7,563 bases of DNA from an uncultured Desulfovibrio sp. (GCA_900541395.1 UQJT01000067.1:1-7563), one strand, 5' to 3'; positions 1-6,011 are shown, numbered from the stretch's first letter. Notes: generated by a model not told the origin, from the letters alone. Made by a program: numbers and translations.

Positions 1-1
1 C

Positions 2-676
2 TATTGCCCCGACCACGCCCGCGAAACCCTGGCCCTGCCCCGCCCGCCCCTGCTGTTCTGGATGCAGGAGGGCATACGCAGCCCCGAAGCGGGCGAAATG
101 CTGAGTCGCGCGGGCATCGCCGTTGTGGAGGATCGTTGCCTCCAGACCGAGCACAAGCGTCTGTTCCCCCCAAAGCTGTTTTCCTGCCGTCGCTGCGGTC
201 ATTGCTGCCACGGTCGGGGAGGCATTGTGCTGGGTCCCCGCGATCTGTCCCGACTGGCCGCCCACCTGGGCCTGACTCCCGAAGAATGTCTGACCCGCCA
301 TACCGAAATTTTGGGCGGCAAACCTATGCTGTTGTGCGGCGACGACGGTTACTGCCGTTTTTACCGCGCGGATCGGGGCTGCGCCGTGCATGAGGCGCGG
401 CCCGACGTGTGCCGGGCCTGGCCCTATTTCCGGGGCAATCTGGTGGACCCCGTCAGTTTCGACATGGCCAAAGCGGACTGCCCCGGCATTGCCCGCGACG
501 CAGCCCATGCGGATTTTGCCTGGGAGGGCTTTGCCTATTTGAAAACGCGGGGCATCCTGGGCACGGACCCGGTCCGCGAGGGGCGCGCGCTTATCGTGGG
601 CGAAAGCGAGTTGCCCGCTCGTCCGCGCCGGACGGACGCCGCGCCCGCCAAGGGCGTCGGGAGCGGCCGTTCATGA
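2..676 (+). CDS. CoA-binding domain C-terminus joined to YkgJ-type cysteine-cluster protein (5' partial)
   Basis: The frame is open at the left edge and gives 224 visible residues. Residues 1-54 match the end of a CoA_binding_2 (YccU-like) Rossmann domain: the WMQEGI strand, then VVEDRCLQTEH, where that family normally ends. Without a stop, the same frame runs into a cysteine cluster CRRCGHCC (C62, C65, C68, C69), followed by C118, C127, an RPDVCRAWP motif with C137, and C160. This is the pattern of the YkgJ/CxxCxxCC family, thought to bind zinc or an Fe-S cluster; its function is unknown. No ATG or well-placed alternative start lies between the two parts, so the second domain does not look like a separate gene. 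It is either a true fusion or two genes joined by a frameshift; six C residues at 167-172 are a possible error site. The last 30 residues are Arg/Ala-rich and probably disordered. The stop overlaps the next gene's ATG. Confidence 0.8.
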   Translation, partial: YCPDHARETLALPRPPLLFWMQEGIRSPEAGEMLSRAGIAVVEDRCLQTEHKRLFPPKLFSCRRCGHCCHGRGGIVLGPRDLSRLAAHLGLTPEECLTRHTEILGGKPMLLCGDDGYCRFYRADRGCAVHEARPDVCRAWPYFRGNLVDPVSFDMAKADCPGIARDAAHADFAWEGFAYLKTRGILGTDPVREGRALIVGESELPARPRRTDAAPAKGVGSGRS

Positions 677-1833
677 AGGCCGCCGCGCTTTCCCTCAAGG
701 AATGTTACGCCATGCTGGGCGTGGAACCCGGGGCCGACCTGGACGCGGTGAAGCACGCCTATCGCAAACGGGCCTTTGAACTGCACCCGGACCTTAACCC
801 CGGCGACGGGGCCAGCCGCGACTTTCAAAAACTCAACGAAGCCTATGTGACTCTGCTGCGAACCCTGGCTCCGAGCACGTCGCCGGGCGCGTCGGGCTCG
901 CGTCCCGGCAACGCCCGGACCGGACACGACGCGTACGCCGAACAGGCTCGCCGCGAACGCGAGGAAAAAGAGCGACGGGAAAGAAAGGAACAGGAGCGGC
1001 GCGAACGCCGGGAGCAGGAGCGCGAGGCCCGCGAACGGCGCGAGCGGGAGGAGAAAGAGCGGCGCGAGGCCGAACGGCGCGAACGCCTGCAACGTGAAAT
1101 CGACCGCCAGGAAGCGGAACGGCGCGAACGCCAGGCCAAAGCCAAAGAGGAGAAGGCGCGCCGCGACGAAGCCTTTCGGGCGGCGGAGCGGGAACGGGAA
1201 GAAAAGCTGCGCGAGGCCGAGCGGCAGCGTGGCGCCGAACCCCGGGCCGAAGCTTACCGCCGCACTTACGGCCACACCCGTCCCACGGCCTCCGGCCCCG
1301 AGGGCCGAACTTCGGCCGCGTCGGGCGGTTCCGGGGCCGGGCCGGGCCGGAATGTGTCGGGCTCACCCACCGAGGCGGCCGACACCGGCCGAGAAGAGCT
1401 GTTGCGCGAACTGCTCAACGATCCCTTTGCCCGCCGGGTGTACGAGGATATTTACAGCGAGGTCAGGAACCGGAGGAACACGCCGTCCAAACCGGCGCCT
1501 CAGCCTCGCAAATTCCAGATGGAATGGGGCGGCAAGGCTTTTCAGGTCGATCTGACCGGCGGTATCGGCCACGCCCTCAAGGGCTGGATGCGCAGCCAGA
1601 TCGACGAGGAACAGGAATTGTTCTTCCCCGCCGCCAATCTGTTTCCCGGTGCCCGCATCCGTTTGCAGATACGGCATGGGTTCTCCGGCGAATTGCGTAC
1701 CGTGGATATCACCCTTCCCCAGGATTTTGCGCCCGGCAAACCCATCCGCCTGAAAGGCATGGGCAAAAAGCTGGGACGTTGGCAGGGCGATCTGTACCTG
1801 ACTTTTCAGATTAAAGAACGAGGCAGCTCATGA
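673..1833 (+). CDS. J-domain (DnaJ-like) co-chaperone with Arg/Glu-rich linker
   Basis: The protein has 386 residues. Residues 8-62 form a J domain (ECYAMLGVEPGADLDAVKHAYR, then HPD at 38-40, KLNEAY at 53-58), the module that stimulates Hsp70/DnaK ATPase. Residues 88-190 are almost entirely Arg, Glu, Lys, Gln and Ala, forming a very charged single helix or coiled coil. A Gly/Ser/Pro-rich stretch follows (200-235). Residues 282-382 resemble a DnaJ C-terminal substrate-binding domain: LPQDFAPGKPIRLKGMG followed by GDLYLTFQI. The DnaJ zinc-finger repeats (CxxCxGxG) are absent, so it is not classical DnaJ; it is nearer to a CbpA-like or specialised J protein. The start at 673 is chosen because it overlaps the upstream stop (ATGA), opens just before the J domain and has GGGAG nine bases upstream. 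The frame is open further upstream, but that part overlaps the previous gene. The partner and substrate are unknown. Confidence 0.88.
   Translation: MKAAALSLKECYAMLGVEPGADLDAVKHAYRKRAFELHPDLNPGDGASRDFQKLNEAYVTLLRTLAPSTSPGASGSRPGNARTGHDAYAEQARREREEKERRERKEQERRERREQEREARERREREEKERREAERRERLQREIDRQEAERRERQAKAKEEKARRDEAFRAAEREREEKLREAERQRGAEPRAEAYRRTYGHTRPTASGPEGRTSAASGGSGAGPGRNVSGSPTEAADTGREELLRELLNDPFARRVYEDIYSEVRNRRNTPSKPAPQPRKFQMEWGGKAFQVDLTGGIGHALKGWMRSQIDEEQELFFPAANLFPGARIRLQIRHGFSGELRTVDITLPQDFAPGKPIRLKGMGKKLGRWQGDLYLTFQIKERGSS
945..1245 (+). repeat. Degenerate tandem Arg/Glu codon repeat inside the J-protein gene
   Basis: Roughly 300 bases made mostly of short variants of GGCGCGAAC, GAGCGG and GAGGAA units encode the Arg/Glu-rich linker. 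The units are imperfect at DNA level, which suggests old expansion rather than a recent tandem duplication. The minus strand gives long spurious Ser/Arg-rich frames here. Confidence 0.6.
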
Positions 1834-2504
1834 ACATTCTGATTTTCGGACCCAACGGCAGCGGCAAGGGCACGCAAGGCGCTCTGCTCATGGACAAGTA
1901 CGGCGTGGCGCATATTGAATCCGGCGCGGTCTTCCGCCAGCATGTGGGCAGCGGCACCGAACTGGGCAAAAAAGCCAAAGAATATATGGATCGAGGCGAA
2001 CTGGTGCCGGACGAAATCACCATTCCCATGATTCTCGACATCCTGGGCAAACAAGGCGACAAGGGCTGGCTGCTGGACGGCTTCCCGCGCAATATGGAAC
2101 AGGCCCGCAAGCTGCACGAGGCGCTGGACAAGGCGGGGATGCGCCTCGACTACGTGGTGGAAATCCAGCTTCCGCGCGAAACCGCCAAACAGCGCATCAT
2201 GGGGCGGCGGCTGTGCGCGGTCAACAACAACCACCCCAACAATATCCACATCGACGCCATCAAGCCCGTCGGCGATGCCTGCCGGGTGTGCGGGGGCGCG
2301 TTGTCGGCCCGCGCGGACGATCAGAACGAAGAGGCCATCAACAAACGCCACGATATCTATTACGACGAAACCAACGGCACTCTGGCCGCGGCCCGCTACT
2401 TTAAAAAACTGGCCGCCGCCGATCCCAAGACTACATATATCGAACTGGACGGCTCGGGTTCCATCGACGACATCCGCAACACCCTGCTGGCTCAACTGCA
2501 TTAG
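1830..2504 (+). CDS. adk: Adenylate kinase with metal-binding LID domain
   Basis: Catalyses ATP + AMP = 2 ADP in the cytoplasm and balances the adenylate pool. The 224 residues are a normal length for the long-LID form. The P-loop is GPNGSGKGT (7-15); the AMP-binding region includes SGAVFRQ (31-37); DGFPR lies at 83-87. The LID begins near GRRLC (125-129) and ends near NKRHDIYYDET (171-181), whose Arg belongs to the phosphate-binding set. C129, H135, C151 and C154 match in both spacing and numbering the metal ligands described for D. gigas adenylate kinase, where Zn, Co or Fe can occupy the site; many other bacteria have four Cys or none. The ATG overlaps the stop of the J-protein gene (ATGA), with GAGG six bases upstream, so translation is probably coupled. 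Pairing with a J-protein gene rather than the usual ribosomal-protein/secY context is notable. Confidence 0.96.
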   Translation: MNILIFGPNGSGKGTQGALLMDKYGVAHIESGAVFRQHVGSGTELGKKAKEYMDRGELVPDEITIPMILDILGKQGDKGWLLDGFPRNMEQARKLHEALDKAGMRLDYVVEIQLPRETAKQRIMGRRLCAVNNNHPNNIHIDAIKPVGDACRVCGGALSARADDQNEEAINKRHDIYYDETNGTLAAARYFKKLAAADPKTTYIELDGSGSIDDIRNTLLAQLH

Positions 2505-2620
2505 AAGGGAGCGGGGCATAGCCGCGGCCGCGCTTGCGAAACTTGCGGACGCAGACAGCAGCGATCGCGCAGCTTCGCGAGGGGGTAAGCGCAGACGGCG
2601 ACCGACAAACTGCGACACCG

Positions 2621-2639
2621 TATTTTCACATTGAAAATA
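2621..2639. repeat. Inverted repeat TATTTTCA-CAT-TGAAAATA
   Basis: Perfect 8-base arms separated by three bases, AT-rich in a GC-rich setting. It could be a protein-binding site or a weak hairpin in the adk 3' region. No run of T follows, so it is not a terminator. Confidence 0.5.
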
Positions 2640-2658
2640 GCTCGACGGCAAACACGCG

Positions 2659-2685
2659 GGGCAGACGTATACGATGCGTCTGCCC
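2659..2685 (+). repeat. 9-bp stem hairpin downstream of adk
   Basis: GGGCAGACG (2659-2667) pairs exactly with CGTCTGCCC (2677-2685) around a nine-base loop. No T run follows on either strand. With the terminator 23 bases further on, it makes a structured 3' end or part of a small RNA. Confidence 0.6.
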
Positions 2686-2707
2686 TGAGCAAACACACAG
2701 GATGAAC

Positions 2708-2756
2708 GACGCCGTTCCGTCCGCCTTCGGCGACTTTGGAACGGCGTCGAATTTTT
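2708..2756 (+). terminator. Rho-independent terminator with nested hairpin
   Basis: GACGCCGTTCC (2708-2718) pairs perfectly with GGAACGGCGTC (2738-2748). Inside the loop, GT-CGCC and GGCG-AC form a second small stem with a TTC loop. AATTTTT follows at 2750-2756. It points in the adk direction but lies about 200 bases after the adk stop, far for a simple operon terminator. Confidence 0.8.
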
Positions 2757-2796
2757 AGACCGGTTTGCTGTTGAAAACGGCAAGCGCTCCGGCGTC

Positions 2797-2843
2797 CGCG
2801 GGAGCGGCCGCCCGCGCCGGCCTGAAAACCACGCTTTTCAGGC
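2797..2843. repeat. Two adjacent inverted repeats
   Basis: CGCGGG/CCCGCG (2797-2802 and 2811-2816) lies next to GCCTGAAAA/TTTTCAGGC (2820-2828 and 2835-2843, six-base loop). Neither is followed by a T run on either strand. The role is unknown; they could be RNA structure or protein-binding sites. Confidence 0.45.
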
Positions 2844-2964
2844 GAAATGACGGCAGCGCCGCTTTTGAAACAGGATAATTTAAAAAGCAACATGCTCTAA
2901 TAACGGCCGCAATCCGCATCCGCTGAAATTACAGTATGTTCCGTCATCACTTTCTCTTCGCTTA

Positions 2965-2991
2965 TTGACATATTGCAATATATTATATATC
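2965..2991 (+). promoter_or_regulatory. Candidate promoter for the GA-tract leader and downstream gene
   Basis: A consensus -35 box TTGACA (2965-2970) lies in an AT-rich patch. The best -10 candidates are TATATC (2986-2991, 15-base spacer, short) or overlapping TATTAT at a non-standard distance, so the -10 assignment is uncertain. It points to the gene at 3193. Confidence 0.45.
2970..2981. promoter_or_regulatory. Perfect palindrome ATATTGCAATAT, candidate operator
   Basis: A 12-base perfect palindrome that shares its first base with the TTGACA box and lies between the -35 and -10 candidates, a usual place for a repressor site. The regulator is not known. Confidence 0.45.
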
Positions 2992-3073
2992 GCTCATATC
3001 ATTAATTTTAGTGACGGCCATCGACACGGGAGACAAAAGGTCCGATACGGCCGAAACGGGGGTAAAATAAGCC

Positions 3074-3148
<75 letters not shown>

Positions 3149-3192
3149 GCCGTTGCGCGTACTGATCCTCGGAGTTCAAAGCGGGGTGCGGC

Positions 3193-3582
3193 ATGTGTGA
3201 CGCGTTTTCCACTATCGAACCGGCGACGGCGTTGGCGGAACTGCTGGTTCTGCTTACGTTGGCCGACCATCCCGTCGACGAACAGGATATAGACCTTTGT
3301 GAGCGGACATTGAAAGAGCTGCGTCAGGCCGATCCCCACTTTGCCCGTCTGCTCGCTCCGCTCTCGCGTCTGCGCTTCATCGAGGCTTTGGGCCATTTGC
3401 ACGCTATGGATCCTCTGGAAGTCGTGCGCCAAAAACACGCCCGAGATCTCGGCAAGGCGCTGACCTTTCTGTCCCCGCGTCACAAAGCGTGTCTGCGCCA
3501 GACGTTGGAGGCTTTTCTGGACGCCCAGCCGAGCAAAGGCGGCATGGCCCTGTATCGGGTTTTTCTATCCCGCATGGCCTGA
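3193..3582 (+). CDS. Small helical protein of unknown function
   Basis: I do not recognise this 129-residue protein. It is predicted almost wholly alpha-helical, with a hydrophobic stretch ALAELLVLLTLADH (12-25), an acidic segment VDEQDIDLCERTLKEL (28-43), and basic residues in the second half (RQKHARDLGKA, SPRHKACLRQ). There is no signal peptide or obvious catalytic motif. The opening pattern (helix, LADHPVDEQD, helix) faintly recalls TerB-like helical bundles, but that is a guess. The ATG at 3193 has only GGGG about six bases upstream, a weak ribosome binding site. That makes translational control through the upstream leader plausible. The coding usage is GC-rich and like its neighbours. 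It converges with ruvC. Confidence 0.72.
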   Translation: MCDAFSTIEPATALAELLVLLTLADHPVDEQDIDLCERTLKELRQADPHFARLLAPLSRLRFIEALGHLHAMDPLEVVRQKHARDLGKALTFLSPRHKACLRQTLEAFLDAQPSKGGMALYRVFLSRMA

Positions 3583-3707
3583 CCGGCGACGCATGGCCCA
3601 AAGATAACGCAAGCGGGCCCGGCAAGGAGCGGGGCGAGCATCATTCCGGCCGAATGCCGCATACGCCCCACAGGCCGGGTCCGCGTTCGACCCGAAAGCG
3701 GGCCGAT

Positions 3708-4220
3708 TCAACCGGCCAGGGCGGCCAAATGCTGAAAACGGCGCATGGTCAGGTGGCAAACAGCCACCCCCAGGGCGTCGGTGGTGTCCAAGGCCCAGTT
3801 TTCCCGCTTGCAGCCCAGCACCTGCGCGATCATGAAGGCCACCTGCTCTTTTTCGGCCCGCCCCGTGCCCACCAGCGACTTTTTGACCAAAGTGGGCGCG
3901 TAATCGCAGATAGGCAGACCGCGCGCCGCACAGGCGGCGATGACCACCCCCCGCGCCTGGCCCAGCTTGAGAGCCGAGGCCGCGTTCTTGGCCGTGAACA
4001 CCTGTTCCACCGCAGCCTCTTCGGGGCGCCAGCGATCCAGCACGCCGCACAGGGCATGGTAAATGGAGGCCAGCCGATCCGGAAATTCCGCGCCCTTGGC
4101 CCGGATAGCCCCACAGGCCACCAGGCGGAGCACCCCCGAACTTTCGCGCACCACTCCCCATCCGGTTACATTGGAACCGGGGTCGATGCCGATGACCGTC
4201 ACTCCACCCGTATCACTCAT
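3708..4220 (-). CDS. ruvC: Holliday junction resolvase RuvC
   Basis: RuvC is an endonuclease that cuts four-way DNA junctions symmetrically after RuvAB branch migration in recombinational repair. The 170 residues match the family length (about 173 in E. coli). The RNase H-like fold is marked by GIDPGSNVTGWG (11-22), VEQVF (71-75) and DTTDALGVAVCH (145-156). The expected catalytic acids are D13, E72, D145 and D148, all present. The start at 4220 (MSDTGG) is chosen from family length and a GGATGG sequence five bases upstream; an in-frame ATG at 4229 would add three residues and cannot be excluded. ruvA and ruvB are not adjacent: only 125 bases separate its end from the converging gene. A 14-base palindrome lies 25 bases upstream. 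The gene may also be read through from the carbonic anhydrase gene 82 bases upstream on the same strand. Confidence 0.95.
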   Translation of the reverse strand: MSDTGGVTVIGIDPGSNVTGWGVVRESSGVLRLVACGAIRAKGAEFPDRLASIYHALCGVLDRWRPEEAAVEQVFTAKNAASALKLGQARGVVIAACAARGLPICDYAPTLVKKSLVGTGRAEKEQVAFMIAQVLGCKRENWALDTTDALGVAVCHLTMRRFQHLAALAG

Positions 4221-4244
4221 TATGCCCATCCGTTGTTGCAAAAC

Positions 4245-4258
4245 ACAAAACGTTTTGT
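4245..4258. promoter_or_regulatory. Perfect palindrome ACAAAACGTTTTGT upstream of ruvC
   Basis: Fourteen bases, fully self-complementary, centred about 31 bases before the ruvC start, in the 82-base gap between the carbonic anhydrase gene and ruvC. With no loop it is a better protein-binding site than a hairpin. It does not resemble the E. coli LexA box. Confidence 0.5.
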
Positions 4259-4302
4259 CCCGTTGTAGCAAACGGAGGTCGGGACCGTCCAGCGCGGCGC
4301 GC

Positions 4303-4881
4303 TCACCGCTTGTTCTCTCCGCCTTCTTCGTCTTCCACCGCTTCCACCGCTCCCGTCTCCGGGTCCATCAAAAATCCCCGGATCAGAATGTCCCCGGGCA
4401 TTAATGGATGATTGCGGATAAAGGCCACGGTCCGCCGTACGGAATCGGTCGGGCTGTCGAAGCCGGTAAGCCACGCGTCGAGATTGACGCCCAGCGATTC
4501 CACCAACCGAATCCGTTCCTCCGGAATGCCGCGCTCGCGCATCCGGCGCTTCATGGCTGACGGGTCCAGATGCTGCATACCGCAATCGTGGTGGCCCACC
4601 ACGGCGATTTCCCGCACGCCCAGTTCGTAGACGCACATCAGCAGACTGCGCATAGTGCTGCCGAAGGGGTGCATGATGGCCGCACCCGCATTTTTAATAA
4701 TCTTGACATCGCCGTTTTTAAAATTCAGGGCGGCGGGCAAAAGGCTGGTCAGGCGCGTATCCATGCAGGACAGAACAGCCAGCTTTTTGTCCGGCAATTT
4801 GTCCGTCCGGTACGCCTCGTACTCCTTCCGCTCGACAAAGCCCTTATTGAATTCCAGCATGGTATCCATTTCGCACGTCAT
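4303..4881 (-). CDS. Beta-class carbonic anhydrase
   Basis: Catalyses reversible hydration of CO2 to bicarbonate in the cytoplasm, supplying bicarbonate for carboxylations and buffering. The 192 residues match the compact prokaryotic beta class (YtiB-like). The zinc site is visible: C39 and D41 with R43 in SCMDTRL, and H97 and C100 in GHHDCGM. GDVKIIKNAGA (57-67) and HPFGSTMRSL (71-80) are typical of the family. The start at 4881 is chosen because GGAG stands nine bases upstream and the alignment with the family begins nearby (LEFNKGFVERKEYEAY); later in-frame ATGs at 4869 and 4860 have weaker sites. The frame stays open upstream to 5046, but that part is low-complexity and does not look coded. 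The acidic tail (EDEEGGENKR) is probably flexible. It is transcribed divergently from the CarD gene and lies just upstream of ruvC. Confidence 0.93.
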   Translation of the reverse strand: MTCEMDTMLEFNKGFVERKEYEAYRTDKLPDKKLAVLSCMDTRLTSLLPAALNFKNGDVKIIKNAGAAIMHPFGSTMRSLLMCVYELGVREIAVVGHHDCGMQHLDPSAMKRRMRERGIPEERIRLVESLGVNLDAWLTGFDSPTDSVRRTVAFIRNHPLMPGDILIRGFLMDPETGAVEAVEDEEGGENKR

Positions 4882-5075
4882 ACGCTCTCGCTCCGATGAG
4901 TGAAGGAAAACCGCAACATCGCGCCCGACGCCCCCGAGGGCTTGCGGGCAAGATTTCGACAAGGCGGCGCAAGAATCAGGGGGTGACGATACTCCGCCCC
5001 GAATGGCCGCGCAAGCGCTCCCGCCTTCCCCTTTATTGCCGGGCAAACCACAAACGCTTTATCGCGACGGGAAGG

Positions 5076-5095
5076 GAAGATACATCCATATCTTC
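5076..5095. promoter_or_regulatory. Inverted repeat GAAGATA-N6-TATCTTC, candidate operator
   Basis: Perfect 7-base arms with a six-base spacer. On the minus strand it falls just downstream of a promoter-like pair, so it would overlap the transcription start of the carbonic anhydrase gene. The binding protein is unknown. Confidence 0.45.
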
Positions 5096-5101
5096 AATCC
5101 A

Positions 5102-5128
5102 ATAATACAAATTGCCTGTCATGGGCAA
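5102..5128 (-). promoter_or_regulatory. Candidate carbonic anhydrase promoter
   Basis: On the minus strand TTGCCC (5128-5123) and TATTAT (5107-5102) match the sigma-70 boxes in four and five of six positions, with a short 15-base spacer. It would leave a leader of about 215 bases. This is a weak call. Confidence 0.3.
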
Positions 5129-5226
5129 CGTTCAAAGTCGAGCCGACGCCCCGGACGCGCCCGCGACTCCGGCTTTTTGGGATCGCCTGCGGCGCCGGAC
5201 AATACTGCCATAGCAGGCATCCAACC

Positions 5227-5256
5227 TTGACCTTTTGTCTATTTTTGCAGTAATTA
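5227..5256 (+). promoter_or_regulatory. Candidate CarD-gene promoter
   Basis: TTGACC (5227-5232) is five of six with the -35 consensus. TAATTA (5251-5256) is a poor -10 at an 18-base spacing. It is the best site seen upstream of 5490 and would give a leader of over 200 bases. Confidence 0.3.
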
Positions 5257-5489
5257 AAGATGGCAATACCCGAATTTTGCGCGAGAGCGCTCCCCTCTTT
5301 TCCCACGCGTTTTCCATCGCATCGGGCATTTTTATCCGACTTGTCCGCCCGTTCCCGGCCGTCCTGCCCCTTCCGTCGCGGAACCGAACCCGGCCTTCTC
5401 CCGCATACCGCGAGACCGTGCCTGCATTTCCCGTCTTTTTTGCCTTGGTTTTCCTTGTATCGTCCCAGCATAGAGAGGTTGAACGCCCC

Positions 5490-6011
5490 ATGCCGCTCCG
5501 CAAAAACGCCATCGTCTTTTATCCCACATACGGCGTCTGTAAGATTTGCGATATATCGCAGAAGCTCATCGGCTCGGATACGATTGAGTGCTATCATATC
5601 CATCCTTTGTATGAAAAAAATTGCAGCGTCCTGGTCCCCACAACCAACAAAAAAGCTATAAGCAGGATGCGACGCGTCCTCTCCCGACAGGAAATGTCGA
5701 CCCTGCTCCGAAACATGCCCGCGCAACCCACCATTTGGATTGAGAACGCCACGGCCCGCAAAAAACGCTACGAGGAAATTCTCGAAAGCGGGGACCGGCA
5801 GGCGCTGAGCAGCTTGGCCAAAACGCTCTATCTGCGCCGCCGCACTTTGAAAGAACAAGGAAAAAAACTGCTTCCGGCCGATGAGCAGTCCTTGCAGACG
5901 GCCGAAAAAATGTTGCATGACGAAGCGTGCCATGTTCTGGGCATCGAACACGAACAAGCGCTTGATTTTATTTTAGAACAAATCCAAAAAAGCGATAGTC
6001 CCAGCCACTGA
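5490..6011 (+). CDS. CarD/CdnL-family transcription regulator
   Basis: CarD-family proteins bind the beta subunit of RNA polymerase and the upstream edge of the promoter bubble, stabilising open complexes, often at rRNA and stress genes. The 173 residues fit the family. Residues 4-60 form the RNA polymerase-interacting Tudor-like domain (NAIVFYPTYGVCKICDI, then CSVLVPTTNKKAISRMR). Residues 66-165 form the helical DNA-binding domain: W83 with the following RKKRYEEILESGD occupies the place of the conserved Trp that enters the minor groove in Mycobacterium and Thermus CarD. The start at 5490 is chosen because the domain begins at once and GAGAGG stands 11 bases upstream; the frame is open further 5' but that sequence is a pyrimidine-rich leader. 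The gene is slightly richer in A and Lys codons than its neighbours. Its short C-terminus SDSPSH is unremarkable. A terminator follows at 6174-6204. Target promoters cannot be seen from here. Confidence 0.9.
   Translation: MPLRKNAIVFYPTYGVCKICDISQKLIGSDTIECYHIHPLYEKNCSVLVPTTNKKAISRMRRVLSRQEMSTLLRNMPAQPTIWIENATARKKRYEEILESGDRQALSSLAKTLYLRRRTLKEQGKKLLPADEQSLQTAEKMLHDEACHVLGIEHEQALDFILEQIQKSDSPSH

Larger units (their letters stand above)
2505..3073. other. Long intergenic region without a convincing gene
   Basis: There are 569 bases between adk and the GA tract. Reading frames on both strands are short, lack good ribosome binding sites and have no recognisable protein motif. The region instead holds an 8-base inverted repeat (2621-2639), a 9-base-pair hairpin (2659-2685), a strong terminator (2708-2756), further GC-rich and A/T inverted repeats (2797-2843), and an AT-rich promoter-like patch (2961-3010). 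Base composition drops sharply to AT-rich from about 2925 to 3010. The sequence GCAGAC occurs three times (2551, 2591, 2661) with no larger repeat around it. Confidence 0.6.
4882..5489. other. Divergent intergenic regulatory region
   Basis: There are 608 bases between the carbonic anhydrase gene (minus) and the CarD gene (plus). Frames here lack motifs and good starts. The region contains an AT-richer centre (5080-5112) with a promoter-like site and inverted repeat on the carbonic anhydrase side, and a TTGACC box near 5227 on the CarD side. From about 5290 to 5460 the plus strand is strongly pyrimidine-rich, an unusually long C/T-rich leader for the CarD gene. I see no tRNA or other known RNA gene. 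Confidence 0.6.

Noticed and set aside
535..1275. Long minus-strand open frame opposite the J-protein gene
   Set aside because: It is the mirror of Arg/Glu-rich codons and gives a meaningless Phe/Leu/Ala-rich product; the plus-strand J domain and coupling are clear.
1806..2783. 325-codon minus-strand frame opposite adk
   Set aside because: It is antisense to adk, crosses the terminator and has no motif; such shadows are common in GC-rich DNA.
2501..2893. 130-codon minus-strand frame in the intergenic region
   Set aside because: There is no ribosome binding site, the composition is Arg/Cys-rich, and it runs through the terminator stem and hairpins.
3583..3707. Terminator between the converging 3193 gene and ruvC
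   Set aside because: Only 6-bp or shorter stems are present (for example CGGGTC/GACCCG at 3676-3694), with no T run on either strand.
3489..4268. 259-codon plus-strand frame opposite ruvC
   Set aside because: It overlaps both the 3193 gene and ruvC on the opposite strand and has no recognisable motif.
4882..5046. N-terminal extension of carbonic anhydrase
   Set aside because: The added 55 residues are low-complexity with no family match, and the GGAG site supports the start at 4881.
5094..5957. 287-codon minus-strand frame opposite the CarD gene
   Set aside because: It is the antisense shadow of a clear CarD protein, and its start lies within that gene.
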